From Bacteroidales bacterium (GTDB lineage: Bacteria; Bacteroidota; Bacteroidia; Bacteroidales; UBA932), in assembly GCA_015060385.1 (NCBI GenBank), contig SUYO01000003.1, positions 62,001 to 126,000 on the forward strand: DNA of 64,000 nt, read 5' to 3'. The notes beneath the pieces are model-generated. The model saw nothing but the letters and a program-made list of their open reading frames with translations, was not told where the DNA came from and ran no database searches. The position numbers were made by a program, and so were the translations under genes. This document shows positions 16,529-25,639 of the stretch, one piece after another. Positions within the stretch are counted from its first letter, which is position 1, and every line of letters begins with the position of its first letter.

Positions 16529-19500
16529 ATGAAACAAGCAATTAAGTGTCTTATTGCTGCTTTTGCAGCGATGCTTATGGCGGTAGTTGCCTCTGCACAG
16601 GTGACTACTTCTGCTCTTGGTGGACGCGTTGTAGATGCTGCTGGAGAGCCAGTGATCGGTGCGGCTGTTGTCGCTACCCACACTCCTTCAGGTACAGTTT
16701 ACGGCGTGGTTACTAACGAGGCTGGACGTTATACCATCAACGGTATGCGTGCCGGCGGTCCTTACAGCGTTGAGGTTTCATGCCTCGGTTATCAGTCAGT
16801 TCTTTATACTGACCTGACTCTTCAGCTCGCCGAGACTTTTGCCCTTGATGCAGAGCTTAAGGACGATTCTGAAATGCTCAGCGAGGCGATGGTAATCGCG
16901 GCAGCTGCGTCTAAGTTCTCAGCCCAGAAGATGGGTTCTGCTACAAACATTTCAGGCAGCCAGATCACTGCGATGCCTACAATCAGCAGAAGCATTACTG
17001 ACGTTACAAGACTTTCTCCATACGGAGGTAACGGAATGAGCTTCGCAGGACAGGACGGCCGTACAGCGAACTTCACTGTCGACGGTGCAAACTTCAACAA
17101 CAACTTCGGTCTCAGCGACGGTCTCCCAGGTGGTGGAAGCCCTATCTCAATCGATGCTATCGAGGAGATGCAGGTGGTTATCTCTCCATATGACGTACGT
17201 CAGACAAACTTCATCGGTGGTGGTGTGAACGCTATCACAAAGTCTGGTACAAACACATTCAAGGGATCGGCTTACGTATATCACCGCAACGAGAACCTCC
17301 GTGGTGACACAGTTGAGGGTGAGATGATCTCAGGTGCACGTCAGAAAGACAGAAACACAACTTACGGTTTCACCCTCGGTGGTCCTATCGTAAAGAACAA
17401 GCTCTTCTTCTTCGTGAATGCAGAGTACGCAAAGATCCCTACAGTGGTTAACCGCTGGAGAGCATCAGTAGACGGTGAGATGGACGCTGACAACTATGTG
17501 TCACGTACTACTCTTGCTGACCTTGAGAAGGTTTCGAACTTCGTAAAGGAGAAGTATGGTTACGATACAGGTTCATGGACTGACTATCCTGCTGACGAGA
17601 GCAACATGAAGCTCCTCGCACGTATCGACTGGAACATCAACGACAACCACAAGCTCGCCCTCCGTTACAACTACACCCTCAACAGAGGATGGAACAGCAC
17701 TAACGGTTCTTCAATGGACGGTGGTTCACGTTCAGGCTTCAGCCGTTTCTCAGAGTACGGTATGGCATTCGCTAACTCGATGTACTCTATGGACAACGTT
17801 GTGAGCACAGTTTCACTCGACCTCAACAGCCGTCTTTCAGACAACCTCTCAAACCAGTTCCTTGCTACATATTCAAAGCTTGACGATATCCGTGGAACAA
17901 ACTCTGAGGATATGCCTTTCGTCGACATCCGTAAGGACGACGGCAGCGCAGTTCTTCCATACATCGCTCTCGGATACGAGCTCTTCACATGGAACAACGG
18001 TGTACACAATACCCACATCAGCGTAAAGGATGACCTTACATATTATGCAGGTAACCACAAGCTTACTGCAGGTGTGAACTACGAGTACCAGATGGCCGAC
18101 AACTCATACATGAGAAACGGTACAGGTTACTATCGTTACAAGAGCCTTGAAGATTTCATGAGCGGTGCAGCTCCTGAGGTTGTATGTCTCACTTACGGTT
18201 ATGACGGTGAGGCTAACCCTGCAGCCCGCGTACGTTTCCACAAGGCAGGTGTATATGCACAGGATGAGTGGAATGCTACTGACAGCTTCAAGCTTACATA
18301 CGGCCTCCGTCTTGACGGTCTCTTCTTCGACAATCAGGACCTCATGACCAACAAGGCTATCTACGAGCTTGCATACACAGTTGACGGCGTTGAGCGTCAC
18401 ATCGACACCGGCAAGTGGCCTTCAGCTGCAATCACAGCTTCTCCACGTGTAGGTTTCTCATGGGATGTACTCGGAAACAACAGCCTCAAGGTACGTGGTG
18501 GTACAGGTCTCTTCTCTGGCCGTCTCCCACTCGTATTCTTCACCAACATGCCTACCAACTCAGGTATGGTTCAGTACCAGGCTAAGATCGGTGAGACTCA
18601 GACCATCATCCCTGGCTATACAGGTGCTTCAATCGAAAAGAGCGGCAAGAACTACTACGACATGAGCGCATTCGCTGGCGGTCTTCTCAAGCGTGAGGAG
18701 CTCCTCGCAAAGCTGAACTCTCTCGGATTCCCTAACACAATCTCTCCAGAGGACGGTACAGTTCCTTCAGAGATCTCAGCTGTGGATCCTAAGTTCAAGA
18801 TGCCTCAGGTATGGAAGACTTCACTCGCTCTCGATTACAACTTCCCTACATCATTCCCATTCTCTATCAGCGCCGAGGGTATCTTCAACAAGACTATCAA
18901 CGGTGTGATCATCAGAGACTGGAGCGTAAATCCTGTACACGGTTTCGCAAGATTCAACGGTGTTGACAACCGTCCTATCTTCCAGAACTACAAGCAGACT
19001 TACGAGTCAAACGGCAAGACTGTAAACCTTCCTAACGCTTATGTTCTCGAGAACACAAACAAGGGTTACGGTTACTCAGGTACATTCACTATCAACATGC
19101 GTCCTATCGAGGGTCTCTCTCTCATGGCTGCATATACTCACACTGTAAACAAGGAGCTCACAGGTATGCCTGGTTCAAACGCTTCTTCAGTGCTTAACTA
19201 CATGGGTACTATCTACGGACCTAACGATCCGGGTCTCCACAACTCACAGTATGTGACTCCAGACCGTTTCGTGGCTTCACTTACCCACAGCGACAAGAGC
19301 GGCAACCACTTCAGCTTCATCTATGAGACTTGGAGAGGCGGTTATAACTACACTTACATGACTGCAAACGACATGAACGGTGACAGCTATAACTACGACC
19401 TTATCTACATCCCTACAGACCAGCAGGTTGCTGACAGAGAATTCCGTTTCGTATCTCAGGATGACGAGCAGCGCTTCATGGATTACGTTCATGCTGACAA

Positions 19501-19870
19501 GTATCTCAGCAAGAACCAGGGCAAGTATGCAGAGGCTTACAGCGTATACTCTCCATGGGTACACCGCCTTGACTTCAGCTACAAGCACGACTTCACTGTG
19601 AAGACTGGAAACTCTGTGAACAAGCTCCAGCTCAGCCTCGATATCAAGAACCTCCTCAACATGTTCAACTCAAGCTGGGGTGTGTCAAAGTACATGAACC
19701 CTGCTCTTGCAGAGGGACGTATCCTCAAGTATGAGGGTGTTGACGCTGACGGTTATGCTACATTCTCTACTCCATCAGCTGTTTCAGGTGATGTTCAGCA
19801 GTGGCAGAGAAACCGTGCTCTTGGTCAGTGCTGGTACGCTTCTATCGGTATCAAGTATATGTTTAACTAA
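16529..19870 (+). CDS. Oar-like TonB-dependent outer membrane receptor with CarboxypepD-regulatory domain
   Basis: A 1113-residue outer membrane transporter. A signal peptide (cleavage near ASAQ, residue 24) precedes a carboxypeptidase regulatory-like domain (GGRVVDAAGEPVIGAAVV ... GRYTINGMRAGGPYSVEV) at about 27-100. A plug domain follows with TVDGANFNNNFG and the GGGVNAITKSGTN segment, then a beta-barrel to the end (YASIGIKYMFN, aromatic C-terminus). The Oar subgroup lacks a SusD partner, and none is found here. Codon use is strongly biased (CTC, AAC, ATC, ACA), as in highly expressed genes. The OB-fold lipoprotein gene starts 17 nt later, so the two are probably co-transcribed and may form one uptake complex. 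The ligand is unknown. Confidence 0.9.
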   Translation: MKQAIKCLIAAFAAMLMAVVASAQVTTSALGGRVVDAAGEPVIGAAVVATHTPSGTVYGVVTNEAGRYTINGMRAGGPYSVEVSCLGYQSVLYTDLTLQLAETFALDAELKDDSEMLSEAMVIAAAASKFSAQKMGSATNISGSQITAMPTISRSITDVTRLSPYGGNGMSFAGQDGRTANFTVDGANFNNNFGLSDGLPGGGSPISIDAIEEMQVVISPYDVRQTNFIGGGVNAITKSGTNTFKGSAYVYHRNENLRGDTVEGEMISGARQKDRNTTYGFTLGGPIVKNKLFFFVNAEYAKIPTVVNRWRASVDGEMDADNYVSRTTLADLEKVSNFVKEKYGYDTGSWTDYPADESNMKLLARIDWNINDNHKLALRYNYTLNRGWNSTNGSSMDGGSRSGFSRFSEYGMAFANSMYSMDNVVSTVSLDLNSRLSDNLSNQFLATYSKLDDIRGTNSEDMPFVDIRKDDGSAVLPYIALGYELFTWNNGVHNTHISVKDDLTYYAGNHKLTAGVNYEYQMADNSYMRNGTGYYRYKSLEDFMSGAAPEVVCLTYGYDGEANPAARVRFHKAGVYAQDEWNATDSFKLTYGLRLDGLFFDNQDLMTNKAIYELAYTVDGVERHIDTGKWPSAAITASPRVGFSWDVLGNNSLKVRGGTGLFSGRLPLVFFTNMPTNSGMVQYQAKIGETQTIIPGYTGASIEKSGKNYYDMSAFAGGLLKREELLAKLNSLGFPNTISPEDGTVPSEISAVDPKFKMPQVWKTSLALDYNFPTSFPFSISAEGIFNKTINGVIIRDWSVNPVHGFARFNGVDNRPIFQNYKQTYESNGKTVNLPNAYVLENTNKGYGYSGTFTINMRPIEGLSLMAAYTHTVNKELTGMPGSNASSVLNYMGTIYGPNDPGLHNSQYVTPDRFVASLTHSDKSGNHFSFIYETWRGGYNYTYMTANDMNGDSYNYDLIYIPTDQQVADREFRFVSQDDEQRFMDYVHADKYLSKNQGKYAEAYSVYSPWVHRLDFSYKHDFTVKTGNSVNKLQLSLDIKNLLNMFNSSWGVSKYMNPALAEGRILKYEGVDADGYATFSTPSAVSGDVQQWQRNRALGQCWYASIGIKYMFN

Positions 19871-19887
19871 TTAATTGCAGGAATATC

Positions 19888-21945
19888 ATGAAACTTAGAA
19901 ATATTTTCACAATTCTCGCAGCTGCTCTTACATTCGCATTTGTCGGATGTCAGGAGGAGGAGAGATTCCTTAGCGAGGTTAAGGTGTCTTCATCTTATGT
20001 TGCACTTCCTGCAGAGGGTGGTTCACAGACCATCGACGTAACTGCTGTAGGAGCATGGGAGTTCACAGGAATTCCTGAGTGGCTTACAGTGTCTCCAGCT
20101 TCAGGCTCAGGCGATGCTACAGTAACTTTCACAGCAGGTAAGGCTGAGTCTACAAACGAGGCTGCTCTCGAGCTCGTATGCGAAGGTGCAGTTCAGACCA
20201 TCAACGTACTTCAGATGACAGAGAAGCTCGAGGTTCCTATCTCGACATGTGCTGAGGTAAACAATGGCCAGGATGGTGTCGTTTACCGTGTAAAGGGTAC
20301 AGTCACTTCAATCGCTAACACTACATATGGTAACTGGTATCTCCAGGATGAGACCGGTTCTGTATATATTTACGGAACACTCTATGACGGTGCCGAGAAG
20401 CAGTTTACAAAGCACGGCATCGAGGTTGGTGACATCGTTACTGTAGAGGGTCCAAGAAAGGACTACAACGGTACTATCGAGCTCGTTAACGTTACAGTGA
20501 TCGAGATCGAGAAGTCACTCATCAAGGTTGACGAGGTATCTCCAGAGGATGCAACTCTCCCTATCGAGGGTGGTGAGTTCACAGTTACCCTTACTGCAAA
20601 GGGTGAGGGCGTTACAGTTGTCGTTCCTGAGGCTGCTCAGTCATGGCTTTCTGTAACAGGTGTATCTGCATCTGCTTCTACTACAGTAGTTACCTTCACA
20701 GCTGCAGCCAACGCTGGCGGCGACCGTGAGACTGAGCTTACATTCAAGACTACAAGCAATGGTGTCGAGTATACAGCTGTTACAGCTCTCAAGCAGACTG
20801 GTTCAATCGTTGAGTGCTCGGTTGCTGACTTCCTTGCTCAGCCTGTAGGAACAGCTCTCTTCAAGCTCACAGGTAGGGTAGCAAAGCTCCAGACAGGTGA
20901 CTATGGTAACTTCGACCTTGTTGACGGAACAGGTTCTGTATATGTATACGGTCTTACTGCTACAAAGGTAGAGAAGAACGACAAGTCATTCCCTAGCCTC
21001 GGTATCAAGGAAGGTGACGTAGTTACCCTCATCGGTACAAGAGCTGAGTACAATGGTACAGCTCAGGTTGGTGGCCCTGCATACTATGTAAGCCACATCG
21101 GCCACAAGACCGCTACTGTAGCAGAGTTCCTCGCAGCTGCAGAGGACGATACAAGGTACATGCTTACAGGTATCGTGTCGAATATCGCAATGGACAAGAA
21201 CGATCCTACAAAGCAGAGTGCATACGGTAACTTCGACCTTACTGACGAGACAGGTACTGTATATGTATATGGTCTTACAGCCGGTCCGGTTGCAAAGAAT
21301 GACAAGACATTCCCTAACCTCGGTATCAAGGAAGGTGACAAGGTTACCCTTATCGGTACAAGAACTTCATACAACGGTACAGCTCAGGTAGGCGGTCCTG
21401 CTTACTACATCTCTCACGAGACTCCAGCTGAAGGCGGTGACGACACCGGCAACGAAGGCGGCAATGAGGAAGGTGGTGACGACGAAGGCGACAACACCAC
21501 TGGCGAGACAGGTCCATTCACAAGCAATATCACATGGACTCTCGGAGCAGGTTCATATGACGGTTCTTCGGATACAGCACAGACCGGTACTATCAACGGC
21601 GAAGAGGTTAACAACATTCTTAAGTTGGGAACATCAAAGGCTGGTGGTTCAGCTACCCTCACTATCCCTGCAGGTACCGTTAAGGTAGGCTTCTGGGGTG
21701 TTGCATGGAAGAACAAGAAGGGTACCCTTACTGTCAAGGCAGGTGACACAACTCTGTTCGAGAAGGATCTTGCATCTAACGACGGAGCTTCAAGCAATCC
21801 TCCTTATACCATCACAGCTGCTGATTCGGATTACTATGAGATTACTCTCGATGCAGCTCTTGCAGCTGACACAGAAGTAACTGTCAGCACAACAGACAGC
21901 GCACCAAGAGTACTCCTTTGGGGTCTTAACTCTTACTCGAAGTAA
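19888..21945 (+). CDS. Surface lipoprotein with BACON-like and three OB-fold domains
   Basis: A 685-residue lipoprotein (FAFVGC, lipidated Cys21). A BACON domain spans about residues 30-112 (LPAEGGSQTIDVTAVGAWEF ... GIPEWLTVSPASGSG), a second BACON-like unit about 210-305. Three OB-fold-like repeats carry a shared pattern VxGxVxxIxxxxYGNxxLxDxTGSVYVYGL and GIKEGDxVTLIGTRxxYNGTAQVGGPAYYxSH; repeats two and three are nearly identical, which points to recent internal duplication. An acidic linker (about 510-545) leads to a C-terminal beta domain ending VLLWGLNSYSK. OB folds of this kind accompany secreted nucleases in several bacteria. It follows the TonB receptor by 17 nt. Confidence 0.82.
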   Translation: MKLRNIFTILAAALTFAFVGCQEEERFLSEVKVSSSYVALPAEGGSQTIDVTAVGAWEFTGIPEWLTVSPASGSGDATVTFTAGKAESTNEAALELVCEGAVQTINVLQMTEKLEVPISTCAEVNNGQDGVVYRVKGTVTSIANTTYGNWYLQDETGSVYIYGTLYDGAEKQFTKHGIEVGDIVTVEGPRKDYNGTIELVNVTVIEIEKSLIKVDEVSPEDATLPIEGGEFTVTLTAKGEGVTVVVPEAAQSWLSVTGVSASASTTVVTFTAAANAGGDRETELTFKTTSNGVEYTAVTALKQTGSIVECSVADFLAQPVGTALFKLTGRVAKLQTGDYGNFDLVDGTGSVYVYGLTATKVEKNDKSFPSLGIKEGDVVTLIGTRAEYNGTAQVGGPAYYVSHIGHKTATVAEFLAAAEDDTRYMLTGIVSNIAMDKNDPTKQSAYGNFDLTDETGTVYVYGLTAGPVAKNDKTFPNLGIKEGDKVTLIGTRTSYNGTAQVGGPAYYISHETPAEGGDDTGNEGGNEEGGDDEGDNTTGETGPFTSNITWTLGAGSYDGSSDTAQTGTINGEEVNNILKLGTSKAGGSATLTIPAGTVKVGFWGVAWKNKKGTLTVKAGDTTLFEKDLASNDGASSNPPYTITAADSDYYEITLDAALAADTEVTVSTTDSAPRVLLWGLNSYSK

Positions 21946-21966
21946 TTCATTTGAATTGATACATTT

Positions 21967-22006
21967 TTCCGGCGGAAGCACCACAATGCTTCCGCCGGAA
22001 TTTTTT
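21967..22006 (+). terminator. Rho-independent terminator after the OB-fold lipoprotein
   Basis: Arms TTCCGGCGGAAGCA (21967-21980) and TGCTTCCGCCGGAA (21987-22000), a 6-nt loop and a T6 tract (22001-22006) form a strong intrinsic terminator. Confidence 0.9.
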
Positions 22007-22070
22007 GTGATCGTATTTGTCTTTTTCGAAAATATGTAGAGGAATATTAGGAATTAATTCAAATAAATAG

Positions 22071-22078
22071 TAAGTTTG
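22071..22078 (+). promoter_or_regulatory. Probable -7 element before the 51-residue gene
   Basis: TAAGTTTG matches TAnnTTTG and lies 51 nt before the ATG at 22129. No clear TTTG is seen 19-21 nt upstream. Confidence 0.4.
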
Positions 22079-22128
22079 CCACGCTTGGTAGAAAATCCAA
22101 ACCATATTAATAAATAATTTATAAATCT

Positions 22129-22284
22129 ATGACTACAAAGACAATTTGTAGGGGGGGGCAGAATTATGTCTCTCCTGATCTCAATGTAGTGGACATTGAG
22201 GTGGAAGGTGTACTTTGCGCCAGCGGTGAAGGTACATTCGGAATCAACGATTGGGAACGTGATAACGATTCTCTTGACTGGTAA
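22129..22284 (+). CDS. 51-residue protein of unknown function with a G8 tract
   Basis: The frame ATG (22129) to TAA (22282-22284) encodes 51 residues: MTTKTICRGGQNYVSPDLNV, then an acidic middle (EVEGVLCASGEGTFGIND) and the end WERDNDSLDW. Short proteins with a 'YVSPxxxVVxIEVEGVLCASG' start and an acidic Trp-containing tail are frequent upstream of surface lipoprotein genes in Bacteroidales, but I know of no assigned function. There is no signal peptide. Codons 8-10 consist of AGG GGG GGG, a run of eight G (22151-22158), where slippage would shift the frame. The lipoprotein gene starts 22 nt downstream, suggesting one transcript. Confidence 0.7.
   Translation: MTTKTICRGGQNYVSPDLNVVDIEVEGVLCASGEGTFGINDWERDNDSLDW
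22151..22158. repeat. Homopolymeric G8 tract inside the 51-residue gene
   Basis: Eight consecutive G follow TGTA. Runs of this length mutate by slipped-strand mispairing; here a one-base change would abolish the product after residue 10. Confidence 0.9.
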
Positions 22285-22306
22285 TTAACCCTAAAATCTA
22301 ATGATT

Positions 22307-24490
22307 ATGAAAAAGTATTTTCTTTCTTTAGGGTTGATCGTGGCAGCCATGTTTACCCTTACCAACTGTACTGAGCAGATCGATGCTCCCGTTGAACCAG
22401 CAAAGGTTCCGTTTGAAATCATTGCATCTACCATTGAGACCAAGACAGCAGCCGGAGATAATCTTTCGACTGTATGGACTGAAGGCGATGCACTCAATGT
22501 CTTCCATGTAGTTTCAGGAAAAACAGAATATCAGAACGACGGAAAGTTCGAGCTTTCTGGAGACAATGTTTTCAAGGGAGAGTTGTCTGAAACTCTTACT
22601 GAAGAAGTAAGCTATAATTGGTATGCGTTCTATCCATATAAAAAGAAAATTATAACCCCTGCAAATACAGGTGATGAGGATTCTTATGTAAATGTAGGAT
22701 CTTCAGGTAGTGGAGAACAGATTCAGACTGGTAATAACTCAATGGTTCATATCTCTGGACAGAACTATCCGCTTGTTGGCGTTTGTGAAGATGTTGAGTT
22801 TTTCCAGGAAGATCCTATTGAGATCACTATGAGTCATCTTACATCTCTTGTAGAGTTTGTAGTAAAGAATGATAGTGATAAGCCTCTTATAGTAACCAAT
22901 ATATCATTGAATGCAACAGAAGATATCGTGGGAACGTATTATATAGACTTTACAGATATAGATAATGTTGTATTCACTTCGTCGGGAACAAACTATGTGT
23001 CTTCTGTTGCTAAGCTTAAAGTTAATGAAGGTGAAGCGATAGCTGTAGGAGCCACAGCAAAGTTTTATATGGCTATAAAGCCATTCACAGCACCTTCAGG
23101 TCAGACACTTACTCTATTGATCAACGATTGTGAGGTAGAAAAGACTTTGTCAGCAGATCTGACCTTCACGGCAGGTAAGATAAAGACGATAAATTGTTCA
23201 TATACTGTGCCTGAATCCGCTCTTGTAGGTATTGCTGGTATTAAAGCTGCTGCAGATGCTGCAGGTTCTGAAGGAGGAACATTTGTTGCTGATGTAGAGA
23301 ATGCTGTCGTTACTTATGTTAATGGTAAGAATGCATTTATTCAGGATGAAACAGCCGGTATTCTGATTTTTGCTAATAATCATGGTTTGAATGTCGGAGA
23401 TGTTCTTACAGGACGAATTTCAGGATCAGTAAAAATATACAGCGGTCTTCGTGAGATTACTGCGTTTACCTCTTCTGCAACAGTTACTACTACAGATGAT
23501 ATTCCAGTAACAACTCTGACTATAGATCAATTGAATACTGATTTTGATGAGTATGAGAATATGAGAGTGAAGTTGGTGGATGTTGAGGTTACGGAGAATT
23601 ATAATTTTACTAAGGGCGGAGCAAGTATTACTTATTATAAAAAGAACAACTCTGTTACGGGATTGGATATTTATAATTTAGTAGATGTTATAGGATATCC
23701 GGGAAAATACAACACTGCAAAACAGTTTAATGTTTGGGAGAGTCCAGAAGTCAAAGGAGCAACTAAGACTACTTTCTCCGGATTCTCAGCAGAACTTAAT
23801 GTTGCAGTAGGAGCTTCTGTCCCAAATAAAGCAACGGCATCTTCTGGAGCAACCGTTTCATATGAATCTGCTAATGATGCTGTAGCTACCGTTGATGAAG
23901 AAGGAAATATTACAGGTGTTTCTGCAGGAACTACAACAATTACTGCTTCAGTAGTGGAATACAATGGTTATCCTGCTGCGTCTGTTACATGCAACGTTAC
24001 TGTTACCTCTGATGCTCCTGCAGCAAAGTATTATGTAAAGGTAAAAGAGGCTCCAGCGGATTGGAGTGGAAAATACTTAATTGTATTTGGAAATGCAGCG
24101 CACGCAACGTTGTCAAATAAGGATTTGCTCGCAACTGTGTCGAATTTAACGATAACGGAAGATGCGATTCTTGCTACAAATCTTTTGAATGATGCAACAT
24201 TTACTGTAGAGAAGTCAGGTGATTCATATACAATGAAATATCCTGATGGCGTTACTTATTTTGCACCAGCTCATAATTCATCATCATCATCATCATCTGC
24301 GTTTAGTTTATCATTTAACTTCACTGATAATGGTATAGAAATAGGTGGTTATCTCACGGCTAAACAAAATACTTACTATTTGTATAATAATCAAAATAAG
24401 TATTTTAGATGTTATACTAGCAAAACTAATAATGATGGAACATTGACTGCAAATTATTGGTTACCTGAACTATATAAGCTTGAAGACTGA
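22307..24490 (+). CDS. Large fimbrillin-like surface lipoprotein with OB and Ig-like (Big2) domains
   Basis: A 727-residue lipoprotein (TLTNC, Cys21). The N-terminal 300 residues resemble fimbrillin/Mfa-like proteins (ATxxETKTA start, WTEGDALNVF, YYFYP-like YAFYPYKKK, MSHLTSLVEFVVKN, FTAGKIKTINCSY). An OB-like domain follows at about 310-455, a Big2 Ig-like domain at about 475-565 (TVSYESANDAVATVDEEGNI), and a C-terminal beta domain with a 7-Ser run coded by TCA repeats (24278-24295). From about 22.6 kb the gene is much richer in A+T than its neighbours. It ends with TGA at 24488-24490, and the same frame continues open into a nuclease. An ATG at 22301 is an alternative start. Confidence 0.8.
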   Translation: MKKYFLSLGLIVAAMFTLTNCTEQIDAPVEPAKVPFEIIASTIETKTAAGDNLSTVWTEGDALNVFHVVSGKTEYQNDGKFELSGDNVFKGELSETLTEEVSYNWYAFYPYKKKIITPANTGDEDSYVNVGSSGSGEQIQTGNNSMVHISGQNYPLVGVCEDVEFFQEDPIEITMSHLTSLVEFVVKNDSDKPLIVTNISLNATEDIVGTYYIDFTDIDNVVFTSSGTNYVSSVAKLKVNEGEAIAVGATAKFYMAIKPFTAPSGQTLTLLINDCEVEKTLSADLTFTAGKIKTINCSYTVPESALVGIAGIKAAADAAGSEGGTFVADVENAVVTYVNGKNAFIQDETAGILIFANNHGLNVGDVLTGRISGSVKIYSGLREITAFTSSATVTTTDDIPVTTLTIDQLNTDFDEYENMRVKLVDVEVTENYNFTKGGASITYYKKNNSVTGLDIYNLVDVIGYPGKYNTAKQFNVWESPEVKGATKTTFSGFSAELNVAVGASVPNKATASSGATVSYESANDAVATVDEEGNITGVSAGTTTITASVVEYNGYPAASVTCNVTVTSDAPAAKYYVKVKEAPADWSGKYLIVFGNAAHATLSNKDLLATVSNLTITEDAILATNLLNDATFTVEKSGDSYTMKYPDGVTYFAPAHNSSSSSSSAFSLSFNFTDNGIEIGGYLTAKQNTYYLYNNQNKYFRCYTSKTNNDGTLTANYWLPELYKLED

Positions 24491-25393
24491 CCATCATCCG
24501 GCGGAGGCGCCGGGGGTGATGAACCTACGGACGATGTACCGGACGGTACGGAACCAGATGGTACAGACCCGGACGACCCTGACCAGGATATAACCGACCC
24601 TGATGGAAAGGATCCGGCCGTTGACGAGCAATGGCCGGAGCTTCCTTCGGGACTCACAGGAGACAGGTACGTAGTCAACACCTTGTATTCTTCAGGCGAG
24701 CGTAATTACACCCACCTTTACGACAAGGATACCTACCTTTCCCTTTGGACGGCTTATCCGTTGAAGTCCAGCCATATGGGGTCTCTCAGCAGACCGTCAA
24801 GCTGGTCGTATAATCCGAATATTGACTCTAAGTATCAGGCTGATCTTCGTAGCAACAGCTACGCTACCGGAGATAATGGTCTGGCGTACTCGAGGGGTCA
24901 TATGATACCTAACGGCTCGCGAAACGGTAACAGCGGAATGCAGAAGCAGACCTTCCATGTCACGAACTCTGTTCCTCAAAGACAGGATAAGTTTAATGGA
25001 AGTATCTGGAATAGTCTGGAGGCCGCTGTGCAGGCTGAAGCTTCAGATGAGGAGATATATGTGGTGACAGGAGTGGCCTTGAACAAGGTCGGAGAGACCA
25101 AGACGATTCATTATGTCTCTCCGAAGAATTCATCGCAGGACTGTGCAATACCGAACTATTTCTACAAGCTTGTGCTGAAAGTGAAGTATACCGGCGGAAC
25201 CGTGACCTCTGCATCTACTATAGGTTTCTGGTTTGTACATCAGGATTATTCGGACAGTGATTATACGAAATATGCAGTGTCAGTAGATCAGGTGGAAGAG
25301 TGGACGGGATTTGATTTCTTCGTGAATGTTCCGGATGCTGTCGAGGCGGCAGCGGAAGCAAATGCTTCCTGGACGGAATTCCAAAGTTTCTGA
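24491..25393 (+). CDS. NUC-type (DNA/RNA non-specific) endonuclease, separated from the upstream lipoprotein by one in-frame TGA
   Basis: The frame is open from directly after the lipoprotein stop to TGA at 25391-25393. It begins with an acidic Pro/Gly/Asp linker of about 50 residues (GDEPTDDVPDGTEPDGTDPD) typical of regions between domains of surface proteins. It then encodes a beta-beta-alpha-metal nuclease: LSLWTAYPL, YSRGHMIPNGSR (catalytic His in the RGH motif, codon 24899-24901), and VTNSVPQ (metal-binding Asn). It aligns along its length with the C-terminal half of the protein at 25640-27298. No ATG lies before the nuclease core; TTG at 24683 is the only alternative start and would give no signal peptide. 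It is therefore either a readthrough domain, a nonsense-split pseudogene or a rearrangement product. Confidence 0.7.
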   Translation, partial: PSSGGGAGGDEPTDDVPDGTEPDGTDPDDPDQDITDPDGKDPAVDEQWPELPSGLTGDRYVVNTLYSSGERNYTHLYDKDTYLSLWTAYPLKSSHMGSLSRPSSWSYNPNIDSKYQADLRSNSYATGDNGLAYSRGHMIPNGSRNGNSGMQKQTFHVTNSVPQRQDKFNGSIWNSLEAAVQAEASDEEIYVVTGVALNKVGETKTIHYVSPKNSSQDCAIPNYFYKLVLKVKYTGGTVTSASTIGFWFVHQDYSDSDYTKYAVSVDQVEEWTGFDFFVNVPDAVEAAAEANASWTEFQSF

Positions 25394-25491
25394 TAGGACT
25401 ATGTCCGGAAATTCCCCTTCTTTTCCGGATAAGACGATGAAATATAAGGGGCTGTCCGGATAAACGGTCAGTTTTACGGACAATTTATATA

Positions 25492-25534
25492 AACAGGCTA
25501 TGTGACCCGCTTAGGAAGTTGCATAGCCTGTTTT
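25492..25534 (+). terminator. Intrinsic terminator after the nuclease
   Basis: Perfect 12-bp arms AAACAGGCTATG (25492-25503) and CATAGCCTGTTT (25523-25534) with a 19-nt loop, followed by T-rich sequence. Two smaller TCCGGA-type inverted repeats (about 25402-25426 and 25454-25482) precede it. Confidence 0.7.
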
Positions 25535-25592
25535 GTTGATTGTATGCCGGATTTTTTTTGTGCATAATCGCGGATGTTTCAGGCTTTTTCCA

Positions 25593-25600
25593 TAAATTTG
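25593..25600 (+). promoter_or_regulatory. -7 element for the second nuclease gene
   Basis: TAAATTTG fits TAnnTTTG and lies 40 nt before the ATG at 25640. The -33 region carries only TTTC. Confidence 0.4.
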
Positions 25601-25639
25601 CTTTTTGGCAACATTTGGTAGAACAAAAATAAACATATT

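Noticed and set aside
16529..21945. SusC/SusD polysaccharide utilisation pair
   Set aside because: The receptor is of the Oar type and the following lipoprotein has OB and BACON domains, not the helical SusD fold; no glycoside hydrolase is nearby.
24278..24298. TCA trinucleotide repeat as a phase-variation switch
   Set aside because: A triplet repeat changes only the number of Ser residues and cannot shift the frame; six units are too few to argue for instability.
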